From the NCBI GenBank assembly GCA_905250075.1, contig CAJNOP010000059.1, positions 248,001 through 312,000 of the forward strand: a stretch of DNA of 64,000 nucleotides, in the 5' to 3' direction. A program made the position numbers and the translations under genes. Source of the stretch: Rotaria sp. Silwood1 (taxonomy: Eukaryota; Rotifera; Eurotatoria; Philodinida; Philodinidae). The notes beneath the pieces are model-generated. The model made no database searches. It was given only the letters and a program-made list of their open reading frames with translations, and had not been told where the DNA came from. Shown in pieces: positions 37,301 through 52,693 of this stretch (position 1 is its first letter; each line of letters opens with the position of its first letter).

Positions 37301-40300
37301 CACCATTAACAACCACAGCTACAACTACAACAGCAGCAACGACTGAAACAACAACAAATATTCCAATAGTACTTAATCAAACATTATTAAGTGAAAAAAA
37401 ATCAGAAGATGAAACTGCTCCAATAGCTGTACCATTACTTGATTATATAACAAATATCATGCGTTTTGTTGAAGGTGTTATTAGTAATAATACAACTGAT
37501 GATCATGGAAAAGAATTTGTTAAATTAGGTGGTTTAAAACCTTTACTTGATATTTTACAAATGAAAAATTTACCTATTGATTTTCCATCAAGTCCAGCTT
37601 GTCAATGTGTTGCTGCACTTTGTAAATCAACACTTGTAAGTTTATTTACTTATTAGAAAACAAATTAAAAGCTTTATGTATTTTGTTTTTATTTTAGACT
37701 CTTTTAGTAAAAGATAATAAATTAATTGAAATGGTTATAACAAATCTGGATACAATATTAAATTCTTTAACAGATTTTTATTCAAATCGTACATATGATG
37801 GTTCATTATTAATTGAAGAATTAGCATGTGCTGTATCATCATCAACAACGGTATCAATTGATCCAATGGATGCTATTAATCAATCATCATTAACACCTAT
37901 ACTTCATCAATTATCTATTGTACATTCTCATATATCGTTATTAATATCATTATGTAAAATAACACAAAATGAAGTACGTAGTATATTAATTAGTTTTTGG
38001 GGTACAGAAACTGGTATACGTGTATTAAAAAATTTAAATAAATTATGTTTAACATTAATATGGGAAAGTTCAATATTATTATCATTATGTTCATCGGATA
38101 CAAATATAATTGATCAACAATTTAATAAAAATGATTTATTAAAACTATTTCCCTTAATAAATGATTTAACAAATACAATATCACCATTACAAAATGTTTC
38201 AACACAATTAAATGATTTAACAACAAATGAAATCACACGTACATTTGATATTGATGAAATTATGTCAATGGATACAAGTGATTTTACTAAATTAAAATTA
38301 AAATTATCATTTAATATACAACAACGTATTAAAACAATAAAACCATTATTATGTGTTTCATCTAAACTTGGTCGTGCATTAAGTGAACTATATAATTTAC
38401 TTGTTAAACAATGTTCAACATCACAATTAAGACATGCAAGACGTTTTAATCAACCACCAACACCTTATATACCGACAGCAGCTGCAAAACTTGTTGCATC
38501 AACATTGACTGAAGTGTTACGTGATGGATTTTTATTTCATCTACCAGGAAATGTTAATCTATCGGAAAGTCAAATTGAAAAATTTCGATTAACATTTTTT
38601 GTTTGCACAATAGGGTAAGATATTTAACTTATTTATAATAGACTTATCAAATAATAAACAATGATCATACTACATAATCATATTATTTAGAAAATCTTTT
38701 TTGAGTTTTCAATGAATTTCTAAAAAAATGTTTTATTTAGCATTGGGCTAAGGAAGCGGTGCTCCTTCGAAGATCTTACTAACAATACGTTTGGACCCAT
38801 TGAAGCATTGAAATACACTATCCCCAAAAAATTTCGATCGAGTTACTATCTTAATGTCTCAGCGAACGGAGATGTCAATATAGTAGAAAAAAACGTTAGA
38901 TCATCAAATAAATACGAGACTTCTGCTATTAAATTGTCGAGACTAGAGATGCCACATATTTCAGCACTTAAACAAAACAATATTTTACATATATGCTAAA
39001 ATCTTTAATCTCAAGAAAAAAAAATGAACACTACTCAATATAGATTTAAGAATATTCGTACATATCTGATGATATAATGGTTTCAGTTCCATTCTCAACT
39101 CTATTTTTTTTTCCAAAGCGCCGAATTTTACAAAACAGTTAGTGACTTACCGTTTAGTATTTACACCAATATTGCTCATGCCTATCTTCAATACTAGAAC
39201 TATAGGAATGTGATAATAAAATTAAACGTATTTTGTTTTTATTTAGTTTTGCTACTCCTATGTTATTTGATGAACGTCGTCGTCCTTATATGTTGATGTT
39301 ACAGCAATTTGAATTATCTAAAGCTCAAGATGCACTTTTTTCTTCACTTGAATGGACACTTGATTTAATTAATCGTCAATCATTAACAACCGATGATCAA
39401 CAAACATCATCACAAACTAATAATACATATGATGCATCACCAACTGAATTTCTTAATTCAGCATTAATGCTTATATTACGTTTAGTTAATGTTAAATCTA
39501 TTCTTGATTCTCCACATTCAATACCTAAAAAACCACAAACAGAACGTAGTTATTTTATTCCATTTAATCCATTACATTATTTAGCTTTAACACATAAATG
39601 TGCATTTCATATATTAACAAATTCATGTTCTGTTCTATGGGATAAACCATATTTATTAAAAGATCATGCAACAAAAATAATCGATAGTATATTATCAATA
39701 TTTTGTCATATATTACGTGGTGAATCACAAATACAAAAAAAATTACAAGAAGAAGAACAACAACAGCAACAACAACAAAATTTAACAACAACAGCAGCAT
39801 CGACAGCAACATCGTCATCAACGGTCATGCCAGCCAATGACATAACTCAACAACAATCAAATACAGATACTGATCTACCTGGTTCATCAGCATTAATACC
39901 AAATGCATCAACACAATTAAATGAAGATCTTATACAATCTATAACAATGATGGGTTTTTCACGTGAACATGCTATTGAAGGTTTATTACAGACAAATAAT
40001 AATCTTGAATTAGCTGTTGATTATTGTGTTAATCATCCACAAGCTGTTACAGCACCACAAACACAAACAAATCTACCTGATATGGATGCTGATATGGCAC
40101 GTGCTTTATTATTATCATTAGGACAAGATGTTGATGAAGCATCATTAGCTAATCCAATAGCTGCATTAGCTGCATTATCAAGAGAAAATAATAATATAAA
40201 TGAAATAACTTCAGCATTATCTTCAAATTTACCAACAACAACACCAACAACAAATATAGATTCAACAGTACAAAATCAAACATTAGTTGAAAATTTAAAT

Positions 40301-43300
40301 CAACAAAAATCTTCACCTATTATTGAATCATTATCAAAAGAATCTGTTGATCGTTTTACAGATTCAATTATGTTAAAAATTCTTGATATATTACCTGATA
40401 CTGTCTATAAAATGTGTGAACTTGTTGTAACAACTATGCACCGTAATGGTATAACATGGCGTGATCATTTTCTTGAAATAATAGCAAATGATATAAAAAC
40501 AAGTTATTTATATTTAATTGATTTATTAGATAAAAATTATTTAAATCAACAAAATGATGAACAATCAATATTAGTATTTTTAAATGATCATCAAAATTCT
40601 GTTTTATTTAGTCGAACATTATTAATGTCATTATTATTTGAAGAAATGCCATTTCCATGTGCACGTATAGCTGAAAAATTTTCATTAATTAATTATTTTT
40701 GTATATTAATACATCGTACAACGGATTATTTAATTAAATTTAATGAAAAGAAAACACCAACATGGTTATCACCTGTATTTATATTTATTGATTTATATGA
40801 AAAAGTATCATTAGCATCAAAACGTCGTTCAATTATAAATCAAAATTATCGTAATTATAATCGTGTATGGCAATGGTTTGATGAACGTGCTGTTAAATGG
40901 AATAATTATTCATTAGCACATAATAAACAAATTGATGATGCATATGCTAATGGTGAACCATCATGTAAAATAGTTATACAACGACGAAATTATCTTATAC
41001 AATTTAATACAATGTTACAAACAAATGAAGATACACATAATAAACGACCAATAATGCTTACATTTACAAAACCAACACCAAAAACAAATACAGATAGTTC
41101 AACACAAGTACCACCACCACCACCACCAACATCATCATCATCATCAAGAATATTTTCAACATCGGATACAAGTGATGATGATGACGACGATGATGATCAT
41201 GATCATCATCATCAACAACATGGACAAGGTGTTGCAATTAATTCCAATGATACAAAAATGGAAACAGACCAACAACAACAACAACAACAGCCACAAGAAA
41301 ATGATATAACAACAATATCAATTATTGAATCATTAGCTGATGATCATGCATTATTATTAACAAGTGATTGTGTTTATTTAATACGTATGCCTGTTGATCC
41401 TGATGCTATACATGCATTATTACGTCTTATATTACGTTTAACACGTGATTATAAATATGCACGACAATTTGCTCAATCAGGTGGTATACAAGCTATATTA
41501 AGTTTAACACAAGCATCATCATTTCAAGGTTGTGCATCATTAATAACATTAATATTTCGTCATATTATGGAAGATGATAGTAATTTACGTTTAGCTATGG
41601 AAAAAGCTATACGTCAAGCATTAACTGGTAATCATGGTGTATCAATTGGTGTACAACCAGCATGTCCTGGTTCACATGAACTTAATGTTATTTTACGTAT
41701 ACTTGGTCCAGCTATGACACGTGCACCAGATATATTTTTAGATGTTGCATCAAATGTTTTACAATTATTACCACCATCAGCTAGTCGTTTAGCTGGTTCA
41801 TTAAGTCGTTTTACAAATCCATTTTTAACTGAGGATGATCATCATACACAAACAAATTTACCAATGGGTCCATTAATATTACAAGCACGACCAGCAACAA
41901 GTCAAACAACAACATCCGAACAAAATTCACAAATACGTACAACACGACCAATAACAACAACAACCACAACAACAACTACAGCTGATACAGTTGGAGAATT
42001 AGCTGAACGTTTATTAGTTGATTTACTTGATTTTCTTTTAACAAATGATGATAATAATAATAATAATAATAATTCAAAACGTTTATTATCTAAATCAACT
42101 GTTTTACGTATATTAGCTGAATTAATACGTTCATATGCAAATGTTGCTAAACTTGTATCAACAAAAACATTTCAATTACAAGATAATCAAACATGTTCAG
42201 CATTATCCTATATACTTGATAGTTTATTACCGGGTACAAATAATCAACAAATTGATTATGATAAAGATATACCAGCATTATGTCGTCTATTTCTTGTTGC
42301 TATGGCTGCATGTAATCATTGTTTAGAATCACAAATGAATTTAGTTAATGAAGTTAAAATGTCATTAAATAAAATTTTAATTTTACCTGAATGTGATGAA
42401 AAACATATGAAATTACAAGCATTAGCTAATATAATTAATACAATGATTGAATCATGTCCAGCACCAAATACATCAGCACCACAACAAGGACAACATCGAA
42501 TGTCACAATCAATTATAAATAATATGATTAAAATTATGTATAAACGTGGTCTAATTAATGATTTAGCTAAAATGATTCATAGTATTGAATTATCAAGTCC
42601 AAAATTAGCTGATACTGTTAATGCTGTACTTAAACCAATGGAAACATTATCACGTGCAATTAATTATGCAACATCATTACATGTACAAAGTGGTACACGT
42701 CCACATACAACAAGACATCCAACAACAGCAACAACAAATGAAACAAATGCTACAACGACTATTCCATCATCATCATCAACAACAACAGATTCAACAGTAC
42801 CTATTCAAGAACAAACAATTATAAGAAATGATGAACAATCAACAACGACAACAACAACAACAACAACAATTGATTCATCTCGAACTACTGAACAACAACA
42901 ACAAACGTCAACTGATTCAACACTTGTACCTATACAAAATGAAAACCGTTTATCAACTGATAATACAAATCTAAATAATAATAATACATCATTGAATTCA
43001 GCTAATCAAGTTCAATTAAGTATTAGTCAAGAAGAATTATTAAATGCAACGGATATGGAACCTGTTGCAGGCTTACCACAAGATGTTGATATATTTGAAA
43101 GAAATATTCATGGTGCAGCTAGACTTTCAACTGATGAAGAAGATGATGATGAAGATGACGAAGAAGTTAGTATTGAAGATGATGATGAAGATGAAAATGG
43201 TCCTGTTGGAACAATTAATGTACAATTTGATGTTACACATGCTCTTGATAATACACATGATAATGGTAGGTTTATTATATTTAAAAAAAATTCAAACTTT

Positions 43301-46300
43301 CATTTTATTTGGAATTTCTTGTATAAAAAAAAAAAGATCGAAAAGGAGTTTTGAGATAGTCATAAACCAACTCTTTCTGATCAGTCAAAGTATCTACATT
43401 GTCTTTCATATTTTAATCCTTGGGAGATTGTGCTAACAGACGTTTTTTTTTTGTTTTTTATATAAATAGCATCAAGTTCGAGTTCAACAACAACAAGTGC
43501 TGATCATGATGATGAAGAAGATGCTGAAGAAACTGATAGTCCTGATGAAGATATGGATATGGAAAATGGTAATGGAAATGATCGTGAACCACAACATCGG
43601 TAAGATTTTATAAATAATCTATGATGCGAAAGATTTGACAAAAAATATTTACTTAGGTTTCAGTCACTGAGAGGTAATCGGTTAGAACGAAAAACAAAAT
43701 TAATTAAAATCAAATTTTCCTTCTTGAATATGATTTCTACTAAAGAGTTAGGTTCTAAGGAAATCATTATGACTCTTTTTAGAGTAAACAAAACTGAACC
43801 ATTAAAAATTGTTTGATATTTTAAATATAATAGGCTTGAATTGAAATATGAAATTGTTCAAAAGTAATATTTCTGTACAAGCACTAAATTGAAACATTTT
43901 GATAATAATTGTCCAATCTAACTGACGAAGTAAATTCTAACTGCTTCTAGGTTTACCGTATTGTCTTTAAGTAACTGAAAAATGAGTGAATATTGTGTGT
44001 AAAGATATTTTTGTCATAAAATTTGAACAAAATATATGAAAAAATTTTGTTTTTATTGTAATAGCTATAGTGATGATGATGAAGATATCACAAGTGAAGA
44101 AGAAGGTGATGTCCGTTTAACAGGTATATAAAAATGCTTTGATCCGGTTTTCTTTTTGTTTTAATCAAATTGTTTTTTTTTTCATTCATAGGTCCAACAT
44201 CATCAGGTGAACAACATGATGATGAACATGATGATGATCTTGATGAAGATAGTGATAATACTGAAAGTGATGAAACACATACGGGTGATGAATTAGATGA
44301 AACTGAAGGTCCTACAATTGATATACATATTGAAACAGCATCAAGTCAATCGACTGATGAAAATATGACAACTAATAATGAACGAACTGATCAAACAAAT
44401 GAAGCAGGTGATAATATTAATGCTGATACAGCAAATAATAATAATAATCAAGAAGATGATGAAGAAGATGAAGACGAAGAAGAAGAAGATGAAGAAGAAC
44501 AAGATGAAGATGAAGATGATTTTGCTGAAGATGATGATGCTGCTGCTGAAGATATTGAAGATATGGTTGAACGGTAGAGTTTTTTCTCAAATATCTTTTC
44601 TATTTATAATGAATTATTTATTCTTCTAGTGATATGGATGCAGCTAATGCTTGGCAAGATGATGATGATGAAGAAGAAGATGAAGATGATGAAGATGAAA
44701 GTACTGAATTTGAAGATGATGATGGTGATATTGCTGACTATGTCACTGAAATGGAACTTGATGAAGAAGTTCTTTCAGAAATTCGTAATAATCTTATGTC
44801 ACCAACTGATATTGATCCCATTTTAATATCTAATCTTCAAGGTGTTCGAATTCGTGCAAGTGGTTATCCATCATTTCATGGTATCAATGATACAGGTTGA
44901 ATTTTATCAAACACAAAAAGAAAAAAGAATTTTTTTAATAATTTAATTTAATTGTGTTTTTTTAGTTGATCCAGCTCTTCCACCGCCACCAATCAGTGTT
45001 CCTGCTCTACATCCATTACTTGTTCATCATGCTGATAATCAGTTAAGTTCTGGTGCTTTTTCACGTTTTCGCCAACTAGGTACCACAACAACCACCACAA
45101 CAGCACCAAATCAAGCAAATATAAATGTTTTAACAACACAAGCAAATCCAGCATCAACATTAACATTTGGCCAACAAAATGGACCAACAATGCTTACTGG
45201 ACAAACAGCATTAACTGTACAACAACAAATTAATCAACAAGCACAAAGAAATCGTATGTTGTTGCTGTTTTTTTTTTATAATTTTTTATTTCCATCTATT
45301 CAAACGTAATGACTAAATATTCATGTATTCATTATACAGAACAAAAGATCATACATATATATATAGAATACATTGAGACGGCTGCTTAGAGAAAAGTCTT
45401 CATCATTTTTTTTTGAGCACAATTAACAGAGGAATGTCTCGAGTGAGGACAGAGATGAAACCGATATCAATCGTGAAAAAATCAAGACTGGTTCTAACTT
45501 TGATCGAAAGGATCATCTGTATTATCTTGAAAAAGTATTATTGAAAAATCTTTCAATCGATCTCTTAAGTAAGTCATCGGCCTTGGAACATCTCTGACAC
45601 TTAAATTCAAATTTTAGCAGACTTAGAAGGAATTTTGAAGTGCTTCTTACAACGACATCGCCTAGAACGATGAGGTCAATAATCCTAAACTATTTCAAAA
45701 ATTGTTGTTAAATTTTCATCAGTGACTTTGTAAAGATAAATCGAAACATCATGACTCTTTCTCCTTTCAGTAGAAAACTTAGTAATATTTACATCACGTG
45801 ACTTATCCTATATAACATGTCTTTTTATCTAGGTACAACTCGAACATTATTTATCCCAGGTGGTACAACAACATTTGGTCGTGTAGCAGCTGGCGGTTTC
45901 GCTGAATATCTTCAACATGCTAATCAACTTGATGTTGATCCATTAACTGGTTCAGCATTAACAAATAATGGTAATCTACCAGGTACAGCAACAGCACGTA
46001 TACTTGTTGGTAATGGTGCTGATTCTGATGCATTACGATTTTTACATGATCAAATGTTAATGGATATAGCACCACAAGCTAATGAAGGAAATGAAAATAT
46101 TGATGGTACAAAAATTTATATGATACGCACACCATTAGCACGTTGGATTGAAGAAAGTGTTGTACTTGATGGACCATATGTACATGATACTGTCTTAGCA
46201 TTGAAATCTAAAATAACTGAACCATTAGAAAAACAATATGAAGCAGAATTACAAGTTGTTTTAGCTAAAAAAGCTAAAGATGATGAAGAACGTAAGAAAC

Positions 46301-49300
46301 GTTCAGATGAAAAAGCACGACAAGATGCTGAACGTGCACAAGCAGCAGCTGCGGCTGCAGTTGCAGCTAGTGCTGGATCAACATCAACTACTACAAATGA
46401 TCAACAATCAACAGAAAATACAACAACAACAACAACAACAACAACTAGTGAACCACTTATATCAGTAACATCATTTAATGATGACGTTAATCTTCGTCAA
46501 GAAGAAACATTACTTTCACCACAATTACAACGTTCTGCACAATTACATGCAGCTGCCGCTGCTGCTGCGGCTGCTGCTGCTGAAACAAATCAAGATATGA
46601 ATACAACTCCTATATCATCAACTAATGATGAATCAACACCAATGAATTTACAACCAGGTGGACAAGGTAGAAAAATCTATCTATTTTTTTATCAAAAACA
46701 AATTTTGTATTTTTTGTTAAATTTTAATAGCCACTAGTGATGCTGGTACAAGTCCATTACCAACTGAAAATATGTCTACTGATGGTCAATCACCTGGTCA
46801 ATTAGCAACATCACCTACAACATCAATGGAAATAAATCATCCATCACCTATAAGAGAAAATCCAATTGAACAACAACAACAAGAACAAGTAACAATTCAA
46901 CCAGAAACGGCAACAACTGAACAAGTTTCTTCATCAACTACAACTGAACAACTAGCTGCAACTGCTACTGCTGCTTCTGCTTCTGCAGTAACAACAGCAC
47001 CACCAGTTGAACCTGAAGTTGAATGGACAACATTAGTTATTGATGGTCGTGAATTTCGTGTACCAAGAGCTTTAGAAATTGATCCATCATTTTTAGCTGC
47101 TTTACCTGAAGAAATGCGACAAGAAATTTTAACTGATCAAGTACGAAATTTTGAACGTGAAGAAAATCAACGACGTGCACAACGTGCTGCTGCTTATGCT
47201 GCAGCTAATCCTACAGCAAATTTAAATTCACAAACAATTGATGGTATGAATAATGAAAATTTATCATCACGTACAAATCAAACAACAAGTGAAGCTGTTA
47301 TTGGTGAAATGCTTGGTGAAATTAATCCAGAATTTATTTCAGCATTACCACCTGAAATACGTGAAGAATTATTAGCTGAACGTCGTCGTACAGCAGCAAC
47401 AATGGCTGCTATGAATGGTGTTAATTTACCTGATAGTGGTCCAGCTGAATTTTTACGTACTTTACAACCACATTTACGTCAACAAGTTCTTGCTGATATG
47501 GATGAAAGTCAAATAGGTGCATTACCAGAAGATATAGCTAATGAAGCTCGTGCATTACGTGCTGCTATGGAAACTCAACAACAACAATATTTACGTGAAC
47601 GTATGGTACGTAATCATCATGATATGATGAATATGTTAACAAATAATACACATCATAGTACACGTCCAATACGCATGTATAATTTTCGTGCATTACAAGA
47701 AGCACGTAATAATCGTACAGATAGACAACCAACAAATTGGTATTCATTACGTACAGGTGCAAATGCAGGTGATTTAAATAGTAATACATCAACAATAGGT
47801 TCACGTGGTCGACAATTACTTGATTATGAATCAATATGTTGTCTATTAATATTATTATTTATTGATGATACACGTTTAAATTTTGCACGTTTACAAAAAG
47901 TTTTAAAAAATTTATGTCATCATACACAAACACGACAATGGATTATAAAAGCATTATTATCAATTATAAATAAAAGTACGGGACGTACTGAATATGATGG
48001 ACCATTAACATCAACACCTGGTGCACCAACACTTTTATTAAAAAATCCACCAATTAATAATCAAATACAAACACAAATAACAACAACAACAACAAATACT
48101 AATAATAATGGAAATGAAATTCAACAAATAAAAAATATTAATCCATCATGGTTAACAATTAATTTTGAAAGTGCATTTGGTGCACGTACTAATGTTTTTA
48201 AAATTCAACGTATTGGTCATACGAAACGTCATGGTTCAATGCAAATATCTGTACATGCACAAGCATGTCCTATTGTTTGTCGACAAGTACTTGAATCATT
48301 AATTATATTAGCAAAAAATTTTCCTGAACAATTTCTTCCATTACCAATAAATAATACTAATGAATCACAACAACAATCAGCAATAGTATCATCAAATGAA
48401 CAAACAATTAAAAATACATCACCTGATAAACAATTGATAGCAACACCATCAAAAACTTCTCCAAATATACGTGATTTATCATTTTGGGAATTAATTCTTA
48501 AATTAGATCAATCATTTAATAATCGTTCAAATCGTTCATCAACTAATCCATTACAAAATATATCATCTATTGTTATTACAAATACAACAGCACCTACTAC
48601 TGCTACCATAAATGTTACTACTACTAATAATAATAATAATCATCAACGAACAACATTAACATTAAATATAAATAATAATGAAATTGATTTTGAATCATCA
48701 CCATTAGCTGCATTATTACTTATGCTTGATCATCCAATATTAAATAAAAATAATCAATTAATGGATAAATTATTTAAATTACTTTCAATTATATCACAAA
48801 GTTTTCAAGTACATATTATAACAAAAAAAGAAGTTTCACCATTACCATTAGCTACATCAACACCTATGACAACTGAACCACCAAATCAACCAACAACAAC
48901 AACAACAACAACAGCAGCACCAGTACCAGCAACAACGACAACAAATACAATTCAACAACAAACAAATAATCAAACATTAACAACAAATACAAATAATAAA
49001 TTAGTTGTATCCGATGATCAAGTTGTTTTAGGTTCACACTTAGATTTAGTTATTAAAGCATTAATATCAAAATCATGTACAGAAGATGGTCTTGAATTTG
49101 CAACTATACTTTTATTAAATATATCGAAAATTAATCAAGCTACACGAGATAAAGTTTTACATTTATTACTTAATGGTATTCGTTTATTAGGCAAAGATGT
49201 TAGCGAAGAAATTAAGTAAGTTTGCTTTTTCTATTAAAAATATAAGTATAATCTAAAAATTCGTCAGTAAAATTGATGCATTTTGATCATTTCATTTGGA

Positions 49301-52300
49301 ATAATATTTAATAGAAACTAAACTGTTAAAATAACAAATCATAAAATAACAAAAATTGAATTATATATACTTTTTTCTATCTTAATCTTTTTCTTTAATA
49401 TAAAGTATATTAAAATTATATATATATCTCATTTAGACAATTACATGGTGAAGTACAAGATTATTTATCAAAAAATAAATCCACAACAACAACAGGCAAT
49501 GATGATGAATCATCAAATACAGGAATAGATGAATCTACAAAATTATTTGATTCATATAAAAGTATACGTTCTAATACACTTACATCAACAACTGTTGATC
49601 CAAATGCCAAACAACAAGATTTACAATTACCAGCTATGGTTATGTTAACATCTAAAACTGCAAATCAACAATTTTTATTACGTATTCTTAAAGTTATTAT
49701 ACAATTACGTGAAGCAACAAAAAAAGAACAACTTGATGCTCAAACACATTTTGAAAGTGAACTTCATACATTAACACGTCGTCTTGATACATTACGACAA
49801 TCATTACGTTCACATATACCAACTGATAATAATAATTCACAAAATGAAATTTTACAACCTATTGATGATTTATCAAATCGTTTAGAACAAATGCGTACAC
49901 GTTTACAAACAATATTAAATTCAAATACAATTGAACAACGTCAACAATTATTTTCACAACGTGAAACAATAAATGATATACAAGATATATATCGTTTAAT
50001 TCGACAACTTGAATCATTAATTGAAAATTTTCATGAACCAACATCAACATCAACAACAACAGCAACAACAACAACAACAACAACAATGACATCACGTATA
50101 AATGATGTTTTACAAACTATACCACCATTATTTCCACAAATAATTGAACCAATGGATATTGGACAATATTTACCAACACAACAAGTAAAATTAAGTGATT
50201 TATTAAATATAAATCAATTATGGGATTCATTAAGTGATTGTTTATTATCATTAGCTAAATTACCTGATCCACATGCTGTTTTAGTACTTCAACCAGCAGT
50301 TGAAGCTTTCTTTCTTGTACATGCTGCTGATTTAGATAATGAAAATGATAAAACAAATCGAAAGAAAAAAGATCGTGAAACACGTGAAGCATTATCACAT
50401 TTAGAATGTTTTGGTCCAGCACCAACAACAACATCTGATGAACAATCAATAAATGAAACATCAACAACAACAGCAACAGCAACAGCAACAAATGATACAT
50501 CAACACCAACACTTGTTTTACGTACAAATAGTGTACAATCAATATCAACAAATGATTTACCATTAGATGCACAAAAATTTGTTGAATTTGCACGTACACA
50601 TCGTACTGTATTAAATCAAATATTACGTCAAAGTACACAACATTTAAGTGAAGGACCATTTCATATATTAACAGATTATACATCTATACTTGATTTTGAT
50701 GTTAAAAGAAAATATTTTCGTCATGAACTTGATCGTTTAAAAGAAAATATACGTGGAGAAGATTTAGCTGTACATGTTCGACGTAATAATGTATTTGAAG
50801 ATTCATATAGAGAATTAAGTCGACGTTCACCTGAAGATTGGAAACATAGATTTTATATTGTATTTGATGGTGAAGAAGGACAAGATGCTGGTGGTCTTTT
50901 ACGTGAATGGTATTCAATAATAGCACGTTCAATGTTTGATCCAAATTATGCTTTATTTATGATTAATCCAGGTGATCGTGTTACATATATGCCTAATCCA
51001 TTATCACATTGTAATGCAAATCATTCACAATATTTTAAATTTATTGGACGTATTATAGCTAAAGCTATATTTGATAATAAATGTATGGATTGTTATTTTA
51101 CACGTTCATTTTATAAACATATACTTGGTATACCTGTACGTTATACAGATATGGAATCAGTTGATTTACAATTTTATAAAAATTTAGTTATGTTATTAGA
51201 AAATGATATACATCAATTAGGTTTAGATTTAACATTTTCATTAGATGCAAGTGAATTTGGTGTTAATAAAGTTATTGAATTAATAACAAATGGTTCAACT
51301 ATAGTTGTAACAAATGAAAATAAACATGAATATGTTCGACTTGTTTGTCAAGAAAAAATGATTGGTTCTATTCGACAACAAATTAATGCATTTTTAGAAG
51401 GTTTTTATACAATTATACCAAAAAGTTTAATATCAATATTTAATGAACAAGAATTAGAATTATTAATATCAGGTTTACCAGATATTGATATTGAAGATCT
51501 TAAAGCAAATACAGAATATCATAAATACAGACCAAACTCTTTACAAGTAAATACCAATTTTCTTTTTTACTTCACTTCTATATTTTTCAGCAATCAAAAA
51601 GACACTGAATAGGATTAACAACAAGATTTAGACTGTCTTAGAATATTACAAAAGTTTCCTTGAAATTTGAATGATTTCAATACATATATGAATGTTCGAG
51701 TCATTTTATGATCAAGATAAATATTGTAAATTGAGCAGGTTATAAATTTAAGAAGCAATTAATATCCATATTTTTTGAGTTTATCAAGATCTGTAATAGA
51801 TTACCATAGGCTTATTTGTCAGTTAAATCAACAATTAAAATAAGAATAAAATAAAACACGAAATACGGAAATACAAAACACCATAGCGACAAATCTTCGT
51901 TCGAAGTGCAAAAATAAATAAATATTTCTCTGAAATAGAAGACTCCACGAGATGAATCAATGTAAAAGAGGTATTAGAAGCCTTAGAGGTTCTATTATAT
52001 CTAAAAAGTCTCACTTTTTCGAGTAAAGCTTCTTAGATAACTATTAAATTTGTCTTGGTCAGACGCCATCTACGTATAAAATATATGTTCAGATGTCAAA
52101 TATTTATGCTACTTTATCTAAAGTATAGAGTGGGTGTGTAAGTCTTCTCTTCGACATTACCATTTAAAAATAACTATAATCTGCCAGAGGCTTTTTTATT
52201 TGACGTATTTATTATTAATGTAATGAGGTGAGACAGAAATATATGTGAGTTCCACATTTTAATCTCAAAAAGGTTGTGCTGACAGATCTTTTTTTTTATT

Positions 52301-52693
52301 CTTCATGAAATAAAACAAATATTGTTTTCTATTTAGGTTCAATGGTTTTGGCGTGCATTGCGGTCATTCGATAAAGAAGATTTAGCAAAATTTTTACAAT
52401 TTGTTACAGGTACATCAAAAGTACCATTACAAGGTTTTGCTCATTTAGAAGGTATGAATGGTGCACAGAAATTTCAAATACATCGTGATGATCGATCAAC
52501 TGATCGTTTACCATCAGCTCACACTTGGTAAGTTATTATTTTTCTTATTATTTTTTTTTTAATTATATAATTTATATATGTTTTTGTGTTTAGTTTCAAT
52601 CAACTTGATCTCCCAGCTTATGAAAGTTATGATAAATTACGTAAAATGCTTTTAATTGCAATCCGTGAATGTGCTGGATTCGGATTCGCTTAA
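31346..52693 (+). CDS. HUWE1: HUWE1, giant HECT-type E3 ubiquitin ligase (about 4852 aa)
   Basis: Twenty-five exons: 31346-31390, 31463-31561, 31749-31862, 32500-32739, 32802-32864, 33919-33999, 34068-34275, 34339-34436, 34500-34561, 34611-34711, 34780-34946, 35004-35105, 36238-37635, 37698-38614, 39247-43265, 43470-43599, 44066-44123, 44192-44573, 44630-44895, 44966-45253, 45833-46666, 46731-49215, 49437-51546, 52337-52527, 52594-52693. Start [10 protein letters not shown] matches the family. Order: armadillo-like N-terminus ([37 protein letters not shown]), UBA near 1455 ([14 protein letters not shown]), UIM near 1511 ([11 protein letters not shown]), WWE near 1772 ([15 protein letters not shown]), acidic tract near 2600-2800, ubiquitin-binding motifs near 3340 and 3421 ([33 protein letters not shown]), HECT about 4473-4852 ([22 protein letters not shown]). 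Catalytic Cys about 4820 lies in [13 protein letters not shown]. Human HUWE1 is 4374 aa; the surplus is poly-T, poly-Q and poly-N. HUWE1 ubiquitinates p53, MCL1 and DNA polymerase beta in mammals. Confidence 0.96.

Noticed and set aside
44378..44826. Lys/Met-rich frames overlapping the acidic region of HUWE1
   Set aside because: They are out-of-frame reading of GAT/GAA repeats in HUWE1 exons 18 and 19.
49859..50944. Long antisense frames (Leu/Val/His-rich) opposite HUWE1
   Set aside because: They are shadows of Thr/Gln/Asp-rich codons on the coding strand and have no start context or similarity.
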